From: Flavobacteriales bacterium
Lineage (GTDB): Bacteria; Bacteroidota; Bacteroidia; Flavobacteriales_F; PHOS-HE28
Reading direction: 5' to 3'
Length of the DNA stretch: 64,000 nt
Assembly (NCBI GenBank): GCA_019638115.1
Contig: JAHBUK010000002.1
Coordinates: forward strand, 503,867-567,866
This document shows positions 15,148-23,947 of this stretch, piece after piece (positions within the stretch are counted from its first letter, which is position 1; the number at the start of each line of letters is the position of its first letter). The position numbers and the translations under genes were made by a program. The notes under the pieces are model-generated. The model was not told the DNA's origin. It saw nothing but the letters and a program-made list of their open reading frames with translations, and searched no databases.

Positions 15148-18120
15148 ATGACCAAACGCCTACTCTCCATCCATCTACTGTTCGTGGCATTGCTGCTCAC
15201 ATCATCGGTGGAAGCCCAGTACCGGCTGCCGGAAAGCCATGTGAGCTACATCAAGGATCCACAGCGCCAACCCGACATGGACCGCCAGGTCGAATTGCGC
15301 GAACTGCCGGCGTGGCAGCAGTTCCGGGCCGCATATCCCACTTGGGCCGTGGAGTTCAACGAGGCAAGCGCCAAGCCGCACCGGGCGTACGGGCCACCCA
15401 TCAACACCTCGGGAAGCACGCCCGAGGAACGCGCCATGGATTTCATCACCGCGCGCCTATTGCCTTTCGGGATCCCCCTTGCCGACCTGGTGCCCATGGC
15501 CAGCACACCTACAGCTAAGCACCACTACGTACACTTCGCACAACACCACGCTGGCATTCCCGTGGTTACCGGCCACCTGTTGGTGAAGCTTGATGCACTG
15601 GGACGCGTTATCCAATTCGGTACGGCCGTTCACGACAACATCGATGTGGCCTTGGAGCCGACCTTTCCGACCACTGCGGCGCTGGATGCGGCTGTTGCAG
15701 GTCTCGCTCATGTGAGCGGTGCGGAACTGAACGGCTTGCGGATCCTGCCCGTTCCGGCCGAGCGGAGCATGGAGTACCACCTGGTGCACGAGGTAACCGT
15801 GCTTACCGATGCGCCGAGCCATCCGGGGCGCTGGCAGTGTTATGTGGATGCCCACGATGGCACCTTGCTCTACCGCTGGAACCAGATCACGAGCAAGTGC
15901 CACCAAGACCACGAGGGAGGTGATGCTGGCGCCGATGTGCAGGTGAACGCCACCGTGAACGGGAACACCGTGGCCGCACCCACCCAGGTGCAAGGCCTGC
16001 CGGACCTGCGCGTGAGCGTGAACGGCAACTTCCTCTTCACCGATGCGGATGGTTTCCTGCCCACGGGCATCACCGGTCCCATCGATGCGCAGTTCCAATT
16101 GCGCGGACGCTGGGCCAATGTGAACACGAACAACAACACGCCGGGTTTCACCAGCACACTGAACGAAGGGCCGAACACCGTGTCCTTCGATGCAAGCGCC
16201 AACATCCGCCAGCGCAGTGCCTACCACTTCGTGAACAAGATCCATAAGCACATGAAGGACCTATTGCCCAGCTTCACGGGCATGGACTTCGTACTGCCCA
16301 CCAACATCGACCTGACCACCGGCAACTGCAACGCCTTCTACAACGGCACATCCATCAACTTCTACGCAGAGGGCAGCGGTTGCCGCAGCCTGGCCACGGT
16401 GGGTGATGTGGTCTATCACGAGTATGGCCATGGCATCAACGATCGTTACTACCAGAGCCAGGGCAGTGCCTTCATCAATGGCGGCATGAACGAGGGCTAT
16501 GCGGACGTGTGGGCCTTCAGCCTTTCGGGGAACCCGATCCTGGCCCAGGGCTGGCAGTTGGCAAGCCCCAACTCCTTCATCCGCCGTTACGACATAGACC
16601 CCAAAGTGTACCCGATGGACCTGGTGGGCCAAGTACACGCGGACGGCGAGATCATAGCCGGTGCATGGTACGATACCCACATGCTGCTTGGCCAGAACAT
16701 GTCCTTGATGATGGAGCTGTTTCGTGATGCCTACCCCGGTCTGCAGGCCAACGTGGCCAATGGGCAAGAGGGTATAGCCTTCCGCAATGTGCTTATCGAT
16801 GCATTGCAGGCCGATGATGATGACTTCGACATTACCAACGGTACGCCCAACGGCCTTGCCATCGTGGAAGCCTTCGGCATCCATGGCATCACGCTGCTCA
16901 GCAACGTGCAACTGCAGCACACGGCCTTGACGAGCGCCACCGGCAATGTGGGCATCCCCATCTCCGCCACGGCCACCATCACCTTCCCCTTCAACACCTA
17001 CCTGAACGGCGTGCGTTGCTTCTACCGGGTGAATGCTTCCGGCTCCTGGCAAAGCGTTTTGATGACCAATACCGGCGGCAACAACTACGCGGCCAGCATC
17101 CCGCCCCAACCCAGCGGATCGCTCATCGCATACTACGTGGCTGTGGAGGACATCTTCGGCCAACTCAGCTCCGTGCAACCGATCGGTGCGGCCCAGGACG
17201 ATCCCAATCTGCCTTATTACATCCTGGTCGGCTACAACCTGCAGGCCACCGAGGACGTGGACTTCCTGCACCAACTGGGCAACTGGACCACCGGACTGCC
17301 CGGTGACAATGCCACCACCGGACAGTGGGAGCAGACATTCCCGATACCATCATACAGCGAGTCCAACGGAGGAGGTGTGATGGTTGCCCCCGGCTTCCAG
17401 ACCACGCCCAATGGAGAGTTCTGCTGGGTTACCCAGAATGCACAGAGCCCCTTCGATGGCATGGGCACGGCCGATGTGGATGGCGGCTCCACCAGCTTCA
17501 TGAGCGGGAACATCAACGTGACCACCTACCTGAACCCCACCTTCACCTACCAGCGCTGGTATGTGAACAATCCGCCGGGCGGCGCAAACCCCAATGCCGA
17601 CTGGTGGCAGGTGTACGTGAGCAGCAACGGTGGCAATACCTGGGTGCCGGTGGAGAACACCAAGACCAGCGACCGTAGCTGGCGGCGTAATGCCTTCCGA
17701 GTGGCCGATTACGTACCCCTGACATCCACCTTCCGCATCAAGTTCGTGGCAAGCGACAGCATCCGGCCGGGCACCAACCTGGACGGTGGCAGCCTGGTGG
17801 AAGCCGCCGTGGACGACATCCAACTGTGGGATGCACCCAACCAGACCGTCGTGGCAGAGCTCATGCCTGCCGATCTGCTCTTCTTGTATCCCGATCCCGC
17901 CAACGACGTGTTGATGGTGGATCTGCGGGTTGCGGGAGCGACCGACCTGCAACTGGAGGTGGTCGACCTGAGCGGACGCCGGGTGATGCAACTGCCCACG
18001 ACCGCTGGCGCACCGACCTTGCGTACGGTGGATGTAGGCAGATTGGCCGATGGGCAATACGTATTGCGTGCGCAATGGCAAGGCGGACACGCAGAGCGCC
18101 GCTTCACCGTGATCCATTAG
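15148..18120 (+). CDS. secreted M36 (fungalysin-type) metallopeptidase with T9SS domain
   Basis: 990 residues. A signal peptide (LFVALLLTSSVEA) is followed by a fungalysin-type propeptide (to about residue 260) and the M36 catalytic domain. The zinc motif is 'VVYHEYGHGIND' (H424, E425, H428) and the third ligand is in 'MNEGYADVWAF' (E449). A beta-rich region follows, then a C-terminal type A T9SS domain beginning 'LFLYPDPANDVLMVDL' and ending 'LADGQYVLRAQWQGG'. It probably degrades proteins outside the cell or on its surface. A strong bidirectional terminator follows. Confidence 0.95.
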   Translation: MTKRLLSIHLLFVALLLTSSVEAQYRLPESHVSYIKDPQRQPDMDRQVELRELPAWQQFRAAYPTWAVEFNEASAKPHRAYGPPINTSGSTPEERAMDFITARLLPFGIPLADLVPMASTPTAKHHYVHFAQHHAGIPVVTGHLLVKLDALGRVIQFGTAVHDNIDVALEPTFPTTAALDAAVAGLAHVSGAELNGLRILPVPAERSMEYHLVHEVTVLTDAPSHPGRWQCYVDAHDGTLLYRWNQITSKCHQDHEGGDAGADVQVNATVNGNTVAAPTQVQGLPDLRVSVNGNFLFTDADGFLPTGITGPIDAQFQLRGRWANVNTNNNTPGFTSTLNEGPNTVSFDASANIRQRSAYHFVNKIHKHMKDLLPSFTGMDFVLPTNIDLTTGNCNAFYNGTSINFYAEGSGCRSLATVGDVVYHEYGHGINDRYYQSQGSAFINGGMNEGYADVWAFSLSGNPILAQGWQLASPNSFIRRYDIDPKVYPMDLVGQVHADGEIIAGAWYDTHMLLGQNMSLMMELFRDAYPGLQANVANGQEGIAFRNVLIDALQADDDDFDITNGTPNGLAIVEAFGIHGITLLSNVQLQHTALTSATGNVGIPISATATITFPFNTYLNGVRCFYRVNASGSWQSVLMTNTGGNNYAASIPPQPSGSLIAYYVAVEDIFGQLSSVQPIGAAQDDPNLPYYILVGYNLQATEDVDFLHQLGNWTTGLPGDNATTGQWEQTFPIPSYSESNGGGVMVAPGFQTTPNGEFCWVTQNAQSPFDGMGTADVDGGSTSFMSGNINVTTYLNPTFTYQRWYVNNPPGGANPNADWWQVYVSSNGGNTWVPVENTKTSDRSWRRNAFRVADYVPLTSTFRIKFVASDSIRPGTNLDGGSLVEAAVDDIQLWDAPNQTVVAELMPADLLFLYPDPANDVLMVDLRVAGATDLQLEVVDLSGRRVMQLPTTAGAPTLRTVDVGRLADGQYVLRAQWQGGHAERRFTVIH

Positions 18121-18134
18121 GCTCCACTTACCGA

Positions 18135-18177
18135 AAGCAGCGAGGCCCTGGCATATGTCGTCAGGGCCTCGCTGCTT
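18135..18177. terminator. bidirectional terminator between convergent genes
   Basis: A perfect 16-bp inverted repeat (18135-18150 with 18162-18177) with an 11-base loop separates the M36 gene from the convergent LamG gene. Its outer bases give AA...TT ends suitable for both directions. Confidence 0.85.
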
Positions 18178-18194
18178 CAGGGTGCGACGCGCGA

Positions 18195-19124
18195 TCATTC
18201 AACGAGCACCCGTCGCACATGCATGCCATCGGGAGCATGGAACTGAAGCAGGTGAATGCCAGTTGGAAGATCATCCAGCATTCGCGGGATCAGCACGTGT
18301 TGGCCGCCGCCATGTTCCCGAAGAGTACGACCGGCGAGGTCCATGATGCGCAGGTGCGACCACGTTTCCGGGAAGTTGGCGGCACTGCGGGCATCCGTGA
18401 TCACCTGAGGCGGATCGAGCGCTGTGGGTACGCTGCCCAGCAGGATGCCGAGGATCTCCGGCTCCGAAAGACCACGGTCGAAGATGCGGACATCGTCCAA
18501 CCAGCCGGAGAAAGGAGCGGCACCGGTGGAGCGTGCACCAAGCGAAGCGGGCGCTGCCGGGAACACACCGATGCTGCCACTCGCTGGGGCGAAAGCCATC
18601 AATGAGCCGTTCACGTACAGCCGCATCATGCTGCCATCGTAGCTGGCCACGATGTGGTACCATGTGCCGCCGAAGAGCGAAGAGGGTGGTGTGCTCAACT
18701 CGTGTACCGTGCCGGCTGTGCGCAGGCGGAAACGCAAGGCCGTAGCGTTCACGAAAGCGATGGACCAGATGTGGTCGCTGGTCTGCGGACCGCTGGTCTT
18801 GGCGATGAGCGTGCGCTCCATGGCGGTCACGAAGTCGGGTTTCACCCACAGCGATAGGGTGATCCCACCCGAGCCATTGAGCAGGTCGCAGGGGCCGAGC
18901 AACACCCGGTCGTCCACGCCGTCCGTGCGCACAGCTCCGCCGTGGTAGCCTTGGCCGGGTGCCCAAAGCGCGCCGGCTTGCAGCAGCCCGGTCGAGCCGC
19001 TCACCAAGTCCTGCGCAACGTTGCCAGCGCTTTCATCCAAGGGCCAATGGTGAATGAGGCCGCTCTGGGCATGGGAGCCAAGACCCAGGAACACGAAAAG
19101 GAGTGAGGCGTATGGTTTGCGCAT
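18195..19124 (-). CDS. secreted LamG-domain protein with T9SS C-terminal domain
   Basis: 309 residues from ATG 19124 with signal peptide 'SLLFVFLGLGSHAQ'. Residues about 20-215 form a concanavalin A-like LamG domain ('HHWPLDESAGNVAQDLV', 'ITLSLWVKPDF', 'WYHIVASYDGSMMRLYVNG', 'FSGWLDDVRIFDRGLSEPEI'). The tail ('LRIMDLAGRTLREHGG...LPTGIHLLQF') is a T9SS sorting domain whose first strand is atypical. It is probably a surface carbohydrate- or protein-binding module. A 6-bp hairpin with a 5-base loop (19128-19144) sits 3 bases before the ATG. Confidence 0.87.
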   Translation of the reverse strand: MRKPYASLLFVFLGLGSHAQSGLIHHWPLDESAGNVAQDLVSGSTGLLQAGALWAPGQGYHGGAVRTDGVDDRVLLGPCDLLNGSGGITLSLWVKPDFVTAMERTLIAKTSGPQTSDHIWSIAFVNATALRFRLRTAGTVHELSTPPSSLFGGTWYHIVASYDGSMMRLYVNGSLMAFAPASGSIGVFPAAPASLGARSTGAAPFSGWLDDVRIFDRGLSEPEILGILLGSVPTALDPPQVITDARSAANFPETWSHLRIMDLAGRTLREHGGGQHVLIPRMLDDLPTGIHLLQFHAPDGMHVRRVLVE

Positions 19125-19127
19125 GTG

Positions 19128-19144
19128 CAGGGCTTTTTGCCCTG
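19128..19144 (-). promoter_or_regulatory. hairpin immediately before the LamG start codon
   Basis: CAGGGC, AAAAA, GCCCTG on the minus strand, ending 3 bases before the ATG at 19124. In an mRNA it would cover the ribosome landing zone and could limit translation; alternatively it is a terminator for genes upstream. Confidence 0.5.
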
Positions 19145-19241
19145 TACGGAGGCAAGTGCGATCACCGCCCAACTATTCGACGGAAGGGATGCAGGAGACT
19201 TCCGAACCAGCGGAAGTGCGGCACGAAGAGGCAACGCGCGC

Positions 19242-20471
19242 TTAGGTGAATGGCTTGTCTTCACGAAGACAACGTGCCAGTTCCTGGTAGGTGTCCCGCA
19301 AGACTTCACGCGATGGGTTGCGTCCGGTGCGACGCAGAATGCGTCCGGCCAAACAGCCATGCTCCAAGATGTGCCCGATGGTCTGGCGGGCGCCATCGCT
19401 CAGGTCGCCGTATAGCTCCACGAAGAGGTGCTGCCAGAGCTTGTGTGCGCTCATGCGGTCCTGCTTCATCAGGCCGAACATCAGCAGGTAGTCGTGGTTG
19501 GCGATGCTCGTTTGCCCAGCATCCTTGATCACCTGAAGGAAAATGGCCAACAGGTCGTTCTCGCCCCAGGCTCGGTGCAGGTAGGTGCTCACCCATCGCC
19601 CGCTGGACAAGGCCTTCAGCACCGTTATGATGAACTCTGCGATGGCCAGGTCCGCAGCAAGGTGCTCCTGGGTGTCCATTACGCGGATCTCCAGCGTTCC
19701 CCGGTCGAAATGGGCCACGGCTCCGCGGGAATTGGCCTGTTCGTGGTCCAGCAGGTTGCCGCCTTCATGCTCGGCCAAAACTTGTGCAATGGGGCCATAG
19801 ATCGTGCGGTAATAATCCTCCTGATCGAAAGCGGCCTCCGGTACCAGGGAGCCCATCAATTCCGGATGGCGCTCGTGCATGTGCAGGTAGGCCTCCATGC
19901 GGGCATCGAGGAAGCCGGTCCAAGAGCCGTTCAGGAAAGGGGAGGAGGCCGTCAGTGCAGGAATGATAGGCAGCAGCAAGCGCACCGCGGCGTGCAGGCG
20001 CATGAACTCCTGGTCGCCATCGAAGGTGATCTCAAGCCGCGTGCCGGCCGAGTTGCTCCAACCAGGGGTATTGCAATTGAAGATCCGGTGGCAGAGCTGC
20101 ACCAGTTCATCATCGCGCAACTCCGTCCCGGTAACGGCGTCCATCCACGGGTGGGCTCCGGTGGGGAGCAGGGTGCAGCCCATCCTGGCAAGCACTTCAT
20201 TGATGCTGTTGACTTCGTTCTGCAGACGTTGGTGTAGCACGGGCCAACGCACAGCAGGGCGCTGGTTCCGCAGGCTGATCTGGTGCTTGGCCACACCTGC
20301 CGTCCACACCATGCTGCCCCGCTCCAGGGAACCGCTCGGTGCTGCGCCCAAGTCTGCGAACAAAGCAGGCACCACGGGACGCACCTCCAAGCTTTGGCTG
20401 TCCACCACGTGGAAGTCCACACCCAGGTGGATGGCTTCATGGAGCTTGTAGGGACGCTTGCGGGACGGCAT
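19242..20471 (-). CDS. GCS2-family carboxylate-amine ligase (YbdK-like)
   Basis: 409 residues from ATG 20471 (a GTG at 20507 would add 12). Signatures of the glutamate-cysteine ligase family 2 are 'LHEAIHLGVDFHVVDSQSLEVRPVVPAL', 'GCTLLPTGAHPWMDAVTGTELR', 'NCNTPGWSNSAGTRLEITFDGD' and 'RGTLEIRVMDTQEHLAADLAIAEFI'. Members ligate ATP-activated glutamate-like carboxylates to amines such as cysteine; real substrates of this branch vary. It lies downstream of the ASPIC/UnbV lipoprotein gene and may be the last gene of that operon. The N-terminal E of classical GCS2 ('GVE.E') is replaced by 'GVDFH', so activity is uncertain. Confidence 0.85.
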   Translation of the reverse strand: MPSRKRPYKLHEAIHLGVDFHVVDSQSLEVRPVVPALFADLGAAPSGSLERGSMVWTAGVAKHQISLRNQRPAVRWPVLHQRLQNEVNSINEVLARMGCTLLPTGAHPWMDAVTGTELRDDELVQLCHRIFNCNTPGWSNSAGTRLEITFDGDQEFMRLHAAVRLLLPIIPALTASSPFLNGSWTGFLDARMEAYLHMHERHPELMGSLVPEAAFDQEDYYRTIYGPIAQVLAEHEGGNLLDHEQANSRGAVAHFDRGTLEIRVMDTQEHLAADLAIAEFIITVLKALSSGRWVSTYLHRAWGENDLLAIFLQVIKDAGQTSIANHDYLLMFGLMKQDRMSAHKLWQHLFVELYGDLSDGARQTIGHILEHGCLAGRILRRTGRNPSREVLRDTYQELARCLREDKPFT

Positions 20472-20539
20472 GAGAGGAACGGCAGCTTGCTGATGCAAAG
20501 GAAGCACAGGGAACGAAAGACCCGGATCCTGGGCCGGCC

Positions 20540-23500
20540 CTACGGCAGTGATGCTCGATCACCGCCACCGGCAGCGGGCAGGCGCACCAGTCCGCAGGCT
20601 TCGTTGTTGCGCACCACCAACAGGTGCCGTTCGTTGCCCACGGTGATCGGCCGCAATTGGCGCACGTCACCACGCAGTGCCAAGCCGCTGGAGGTTCGGG
20701 GTACGTTGGTCAAGCGGCCAGCGGCATCCCCACGCAGCCATTGCCCGGCGCAGGCATCGTAGCGTCCGAACTGGGCATCCGTACCATAGTGGTTACCTGC
20801 CACGAGCGCATCCACCGCACCATCACCATCCACATCCATCAGGCATGCGGCACGTGCCATGGAGGTCTGGGCGATGCGGGGCAGTTCCTCGGGCGCGAAG
20901 GAATTTCCACCCTGGTTACGGAAGAGCGTGTGGGCGAAGGTGTTGGCTTGCAGCTTGCGAGCGTCCACACGCTCCTCCGCCGTGAAGATGCGGTCATAAC
21001 TGGCCAAGGCATAATCGTGGTAGCGGAGGAAGCGCTTCTTCAGCAGCACCATCTGATCCAACAGGCGGTCGCGGGTGTGCACTGGATAGGAGCGCCCTTG
21101 CAGCTTATGGCAGAGGATCGCGTCCATGGACCCGTTCATGTCGAAGTCCTTGTAGTACATGTGGATCGGTTCATCGGCCGAAGTGCGCAACGCCATGTTC
21201 AAGCCTGCGTTGCCGGCGAGTATCTCGGGGAAGCCATCGCCATCGAGATCCGCCACGGAAACGGAGCACCACCATCCGGTCCTGTCATTCAGCCCAAGTG
21301 CCTGTGTGGTATTCCGGAAACGCCCGTCACGCCAGTTGAACACGGTGACCGGCATCCATTCGCCGACGATAACCAACTCCGCAGCACCGTCCCCATCCAG
21401 GTCGGCGGCACATGCAGCGGTCACCATGCCGATGCGTTCCAAGCCTTCCGCCCAGGTCGCGGTCACATCGGTGAAGCGGCCGCCATCATTGCGCAACAGT
21501 TGGCTTGCCGGTGCCACGGGATACTGGCCTGGCGAGATGCGCCCACCCACGAACAGGTCCAGGTCCCCGTCGCCATCCCAGTCGTGCGCCACCACGGCGC
21601 CGGTGCTGTTGTAGGCTGTGGGCAAGGCGTTCGGGCTGCGGGTGAATCGGCCTTTCCCATCGTTCAGGTAGAGCCGGTCCGCATACATCGGATCACCAGC
21701 GGGACGTTCATTACCTCCGCTTCCCACATAGAGGTCGAGGTCACCATCGCCGTCCGCATCGAAGAGCACTGCGGTCACGTCCTCCGCCTCTTGGTCAGCT
21801 ACCAACGCCAATTGTTCCGTGATCGTGAATTGCCCATTCGCCCCTTGCAAGTGAACGGTGCCCGCAAAGCCCATGGCACCGCCCAGGAATATATCGTCAC
21901 GTCCATCGCCGTTCAGGTCACCAACGGCGGCTGCCGGTCCTTCCATGCTGAAGAATTGATGCAGCAATGGCTCCCGCTTCAGGTCGATGTGCTCATTCTC
22001 CCGGTGGGCCAGCGTTGAGGGCAGCTTCGTGGATCGGTCCGCGAAGTGTGTGGCTTCCGTAACGTTCCTACGGATGGGCTGGTGCGGCACCAAACCTGCT
22101 TCCCTCCTTATGGTGTGGGTGGTGTTCGCGGACAGCCCACGCATCTCCTGGACAGCGCCATCAGGCCAATGGATCACCAAGCGCTCCAGCTTCTGATCAC
22201 TGCCCAGCCCGAAATGGGCCACCGCCTCGGAGCACGATAGGAAGCCCCGGGTGGGCTGAATGCATTGCACCTGGTGGCCGCCATCGGCAGTGTACAGGCT
22301 CACCTTGGAACCGATCGCCGTCCTTCCCTTACCGGCATCGAGCGCAATGCGTAGAAAGCCATGGCCGTTCCGTTCCGAGCCCCGGTTGCGCAACACGAAT
22401 GCCGCATCGTTCAGGTTGTTCATCACCAGGTCCAAGTGCCCGTCGTTATCAAGGTCCGCGTAAAGGGCTCCGTTGCTGAAGGCAGGAGCGCCAGCGTTCC
22501 ACTCTCGTGATCGGTCGCTGAACTTCAGGTCACCCTCGTTCCGGAACAGGAAGGACTGGAGCTTCTGGCTGGGGATGCTGGTGATCCACTGCACAAGGTC
22601 GATGCGGCCAGCGTTCAACTCCTTCTGCAGTGAGTCCATCTGGTAGCGCAGGTAATCGTTGTTGGTCACGTCGCGGTAATAGCCATTGGTCACCAGCAGA
22701 TCCTTCAGGCCATCGTTGTCGAGATCGGCGAACAGGGTGCTCCAACTCCAGTCGGTATGGGCCATGTCGGTCATGAAACCGACATTGCTGAAAGTACCGT
22801 CGCCATTGTTCAGGTGCAGGTAGTTGGCCGCGAACTGGGCCTTCAATCCGACCGCAAGCACCTTGCGATACTTGTCGAAATTGGTTGCCATCGCAAGGGT
22901 CTGGTAGCGGTAATGGTCGCGGGCGGTCATGTCCGCGGTGAAGAGGTCCAACGCACCATCGTTGTTCACATCGGCCAGGTCGGACCCCATGGAGGAGTAG
23001 GAACTGCTGGCGAAGTGCCGGTCGAAACGATCGGTGAAGGTGCCGTTGCCATTGTTCACCCAGAACTGGTCGGGCATGATGTAATCGTTGCAGATATAGA
23101 TGTCCGGAAGACCATCCCCTGTGATGTCGCCGATGGCGGCGCTGAGCCCGAAGGCTTCATTGATGATGCCGGCCTGCGCGCTGATATCCTTGAAGCGCCC
23201 TCCATCATTGCGGTACAAGCGATCGCTGGTGTATCGCAGGTCGGCACTGCGGACCACCTCGTAATTCCCTTTGGGGTCCAGTTTCACGCGGAGATTATTG
23301 GCCTCACGCATATCAGCCGGATGGTTCACCAGGAACAGGTCCAGGTCGCCATCGAGGTCCATGTCGAAGAAGTAGGCCTGGGTGGAGTAGCTCGGATCGT
23401 CGAGGCCGAATTCCCGAGCGCGTTCCGAGAAGGTCAGGTCACCGTTGTTGATGTACAACAGGTTGCGCCGCAGCTCCGGGTCATGCAAGGCATCCCGGCA

Positions 23501-23947
23501 CACATGGATATCCAACAGGCCATCACCGTTGATGTCCACGAACGTCACGCCGGTCTTGTATCCGCTCACCTGGTCGATACCGGCCTGTGCCGAGATATCC
23601 CGGAAACGGAAGTCGCCTTCGTTCAGGTAGAGCCGGTCGGAACCCGTGTTGGAGACGAAGTACAGGTCCGCAAGACCATCGTTGTTGATGTCGCCGACGC
23701 CCACACCCGCACCGTTGAACAGGTACTCATAGCGCAGGATGTTCCAGGCATCGGTCTCCACCAGGCGGTTCACGAAGCCGATGCCTGTGCGCGTGCTGTC
23801 CAACAGCTCGAACAGTGGAGCATGGGATCCTTCCCCAGCGGAATTGCTTGCTATGGGCTGTCCTCCGGAGGTGCAGGCAGCGACCAGGAATAGCGGAGCC
23901 ACCCAGAAGGGCGTGCGCAAACGTTGAGCTGACCGAACGCTGCTCAT
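20540..23947 (-). CDS. ASPIC/UnbV (CRTAC1-type) FG-GAP repeat lipoprotein
   Basis: 1135 residues. The N-terminus 'VAPLFLVAACTSGG' has a lipobox with Cys25, so it is a lipoprotein. Many FG-GAP/VCBS calcium-binding repeats follow ('DINNDGLADLYF', 'DLDNDGLKDLLVTNG', 'DADGDGDLDLYVGSGG', 'DVDGDGAVDALVAG'). Between two repeat blocks (about residues 530-610) lies an ASPIC/UnbV domain ('GKGRTAIGSKVSLYTADG', 'FGLGSDQKLERLVIHWPDG'). The repeats should form beta-propeller domains. The gene overlaps the haloperoxidase by ATGA, a pairing familiar from marine Bacteroidota. The function is probably surface binding or scaffold. Confidence 0.95.
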   Translation of the reverse strand: MSSVRSAQRLRTPFWVAPLFLVAACTSGGQPIASNSAGEGSHAPLFELLDSTRTGIGFVNRLVETDAWNILRYEYLFNGAGVGVGDINNDGLADLYFVSNTGSDRLYLNEGDFRFRDISAQAGIDQVSGYKTGVTFVDINGDGLLDIHVCRDALHDPELRRNLLYINNGDLTFSERAREFGLDDPSYSTQAYFFDMDLDGDLDLFLVNHPADMREANNLRVKLDPKGNYEVVRSADLRYTSDRLYRNDGGRFKDISAQAGIINEAFGLSAAIGDITGDGLPDIYICNDYIMPDQFWVNNGNGTFTDRFDRHFASSSYSSMGSDLADVNNDGALDLFTADMTARDHYRYQTLAMATNFDKYRKVLAVGLKAQFAANYLHLNNGDGTFSNVGFMTDMAHTDWSWSTLFADLDNDGLKDLLVTNGYYRDVTNNDYLRYQMDSLQKELNAGRIDLVQWITSIPSQKLQSFLFRNEGDLKFSDRSREWNAGAPAFSNGALYADLDNDGHLDLVMNNLNDAAFVLRNRGSERNGHGFLRIALDAGKGRTAIGSKVSLYTADGGHQVQCIQPTRGFLSCSEAVAHFGLGSDQKLERLVIHWPDGAVQEMRGLSANTTHTIRREAGLVPHQPIRRNVTEATHFADRSTKLPSTLAHRENEHIDLKREPLLHQFFSMEGPAAAVGDLNGDGRDDIFLGGAMGFAGTVHLQGANGQFTITEQLALVADQEAEDVTAVLFDADGDGDLDLYVGSGGNERPAGDPMYADRLYLNDGKGRFTRSPNALPTAYNSTGAVVAHDWDGDGDLDLFVGGRISPGQYPVAPASQLLRNDGGRFTDVTATWAEGLERIGMVTAACAADLDGDGAAELVIVGEWMPVTVFNWRDGRFRNTTQALGLNDRTGWWCSVSVADLDGDGFPEILAGNAGLNMALRTSADEPIHMYYKDFDMNGSMDAILCHKLQGRSYPVHTRDRLLDQMVLLKKRFLRYHDYALASYDRIFTAEERVDARKLQANTFAHTLFRNQGGNSFAPEELPRIAQTSMARAACLMDVDGDGAVDALVAGNHYGTDAQFGRYDACAGQWLRGDAAGRLTNVPRTSSGLALRGDVRQLRPITVGNERHLLVVRNNEACGLVRLPAAGGGDRASLP

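Noticed and set aside
16261..17274. A 337-codon minus-strand frame opposite the M36 peptidase
   Set aside because: The plus-strand frame holds the complete protease with zinc motif and T9SS domain, so the minus-strand frame is an antisense shadow.
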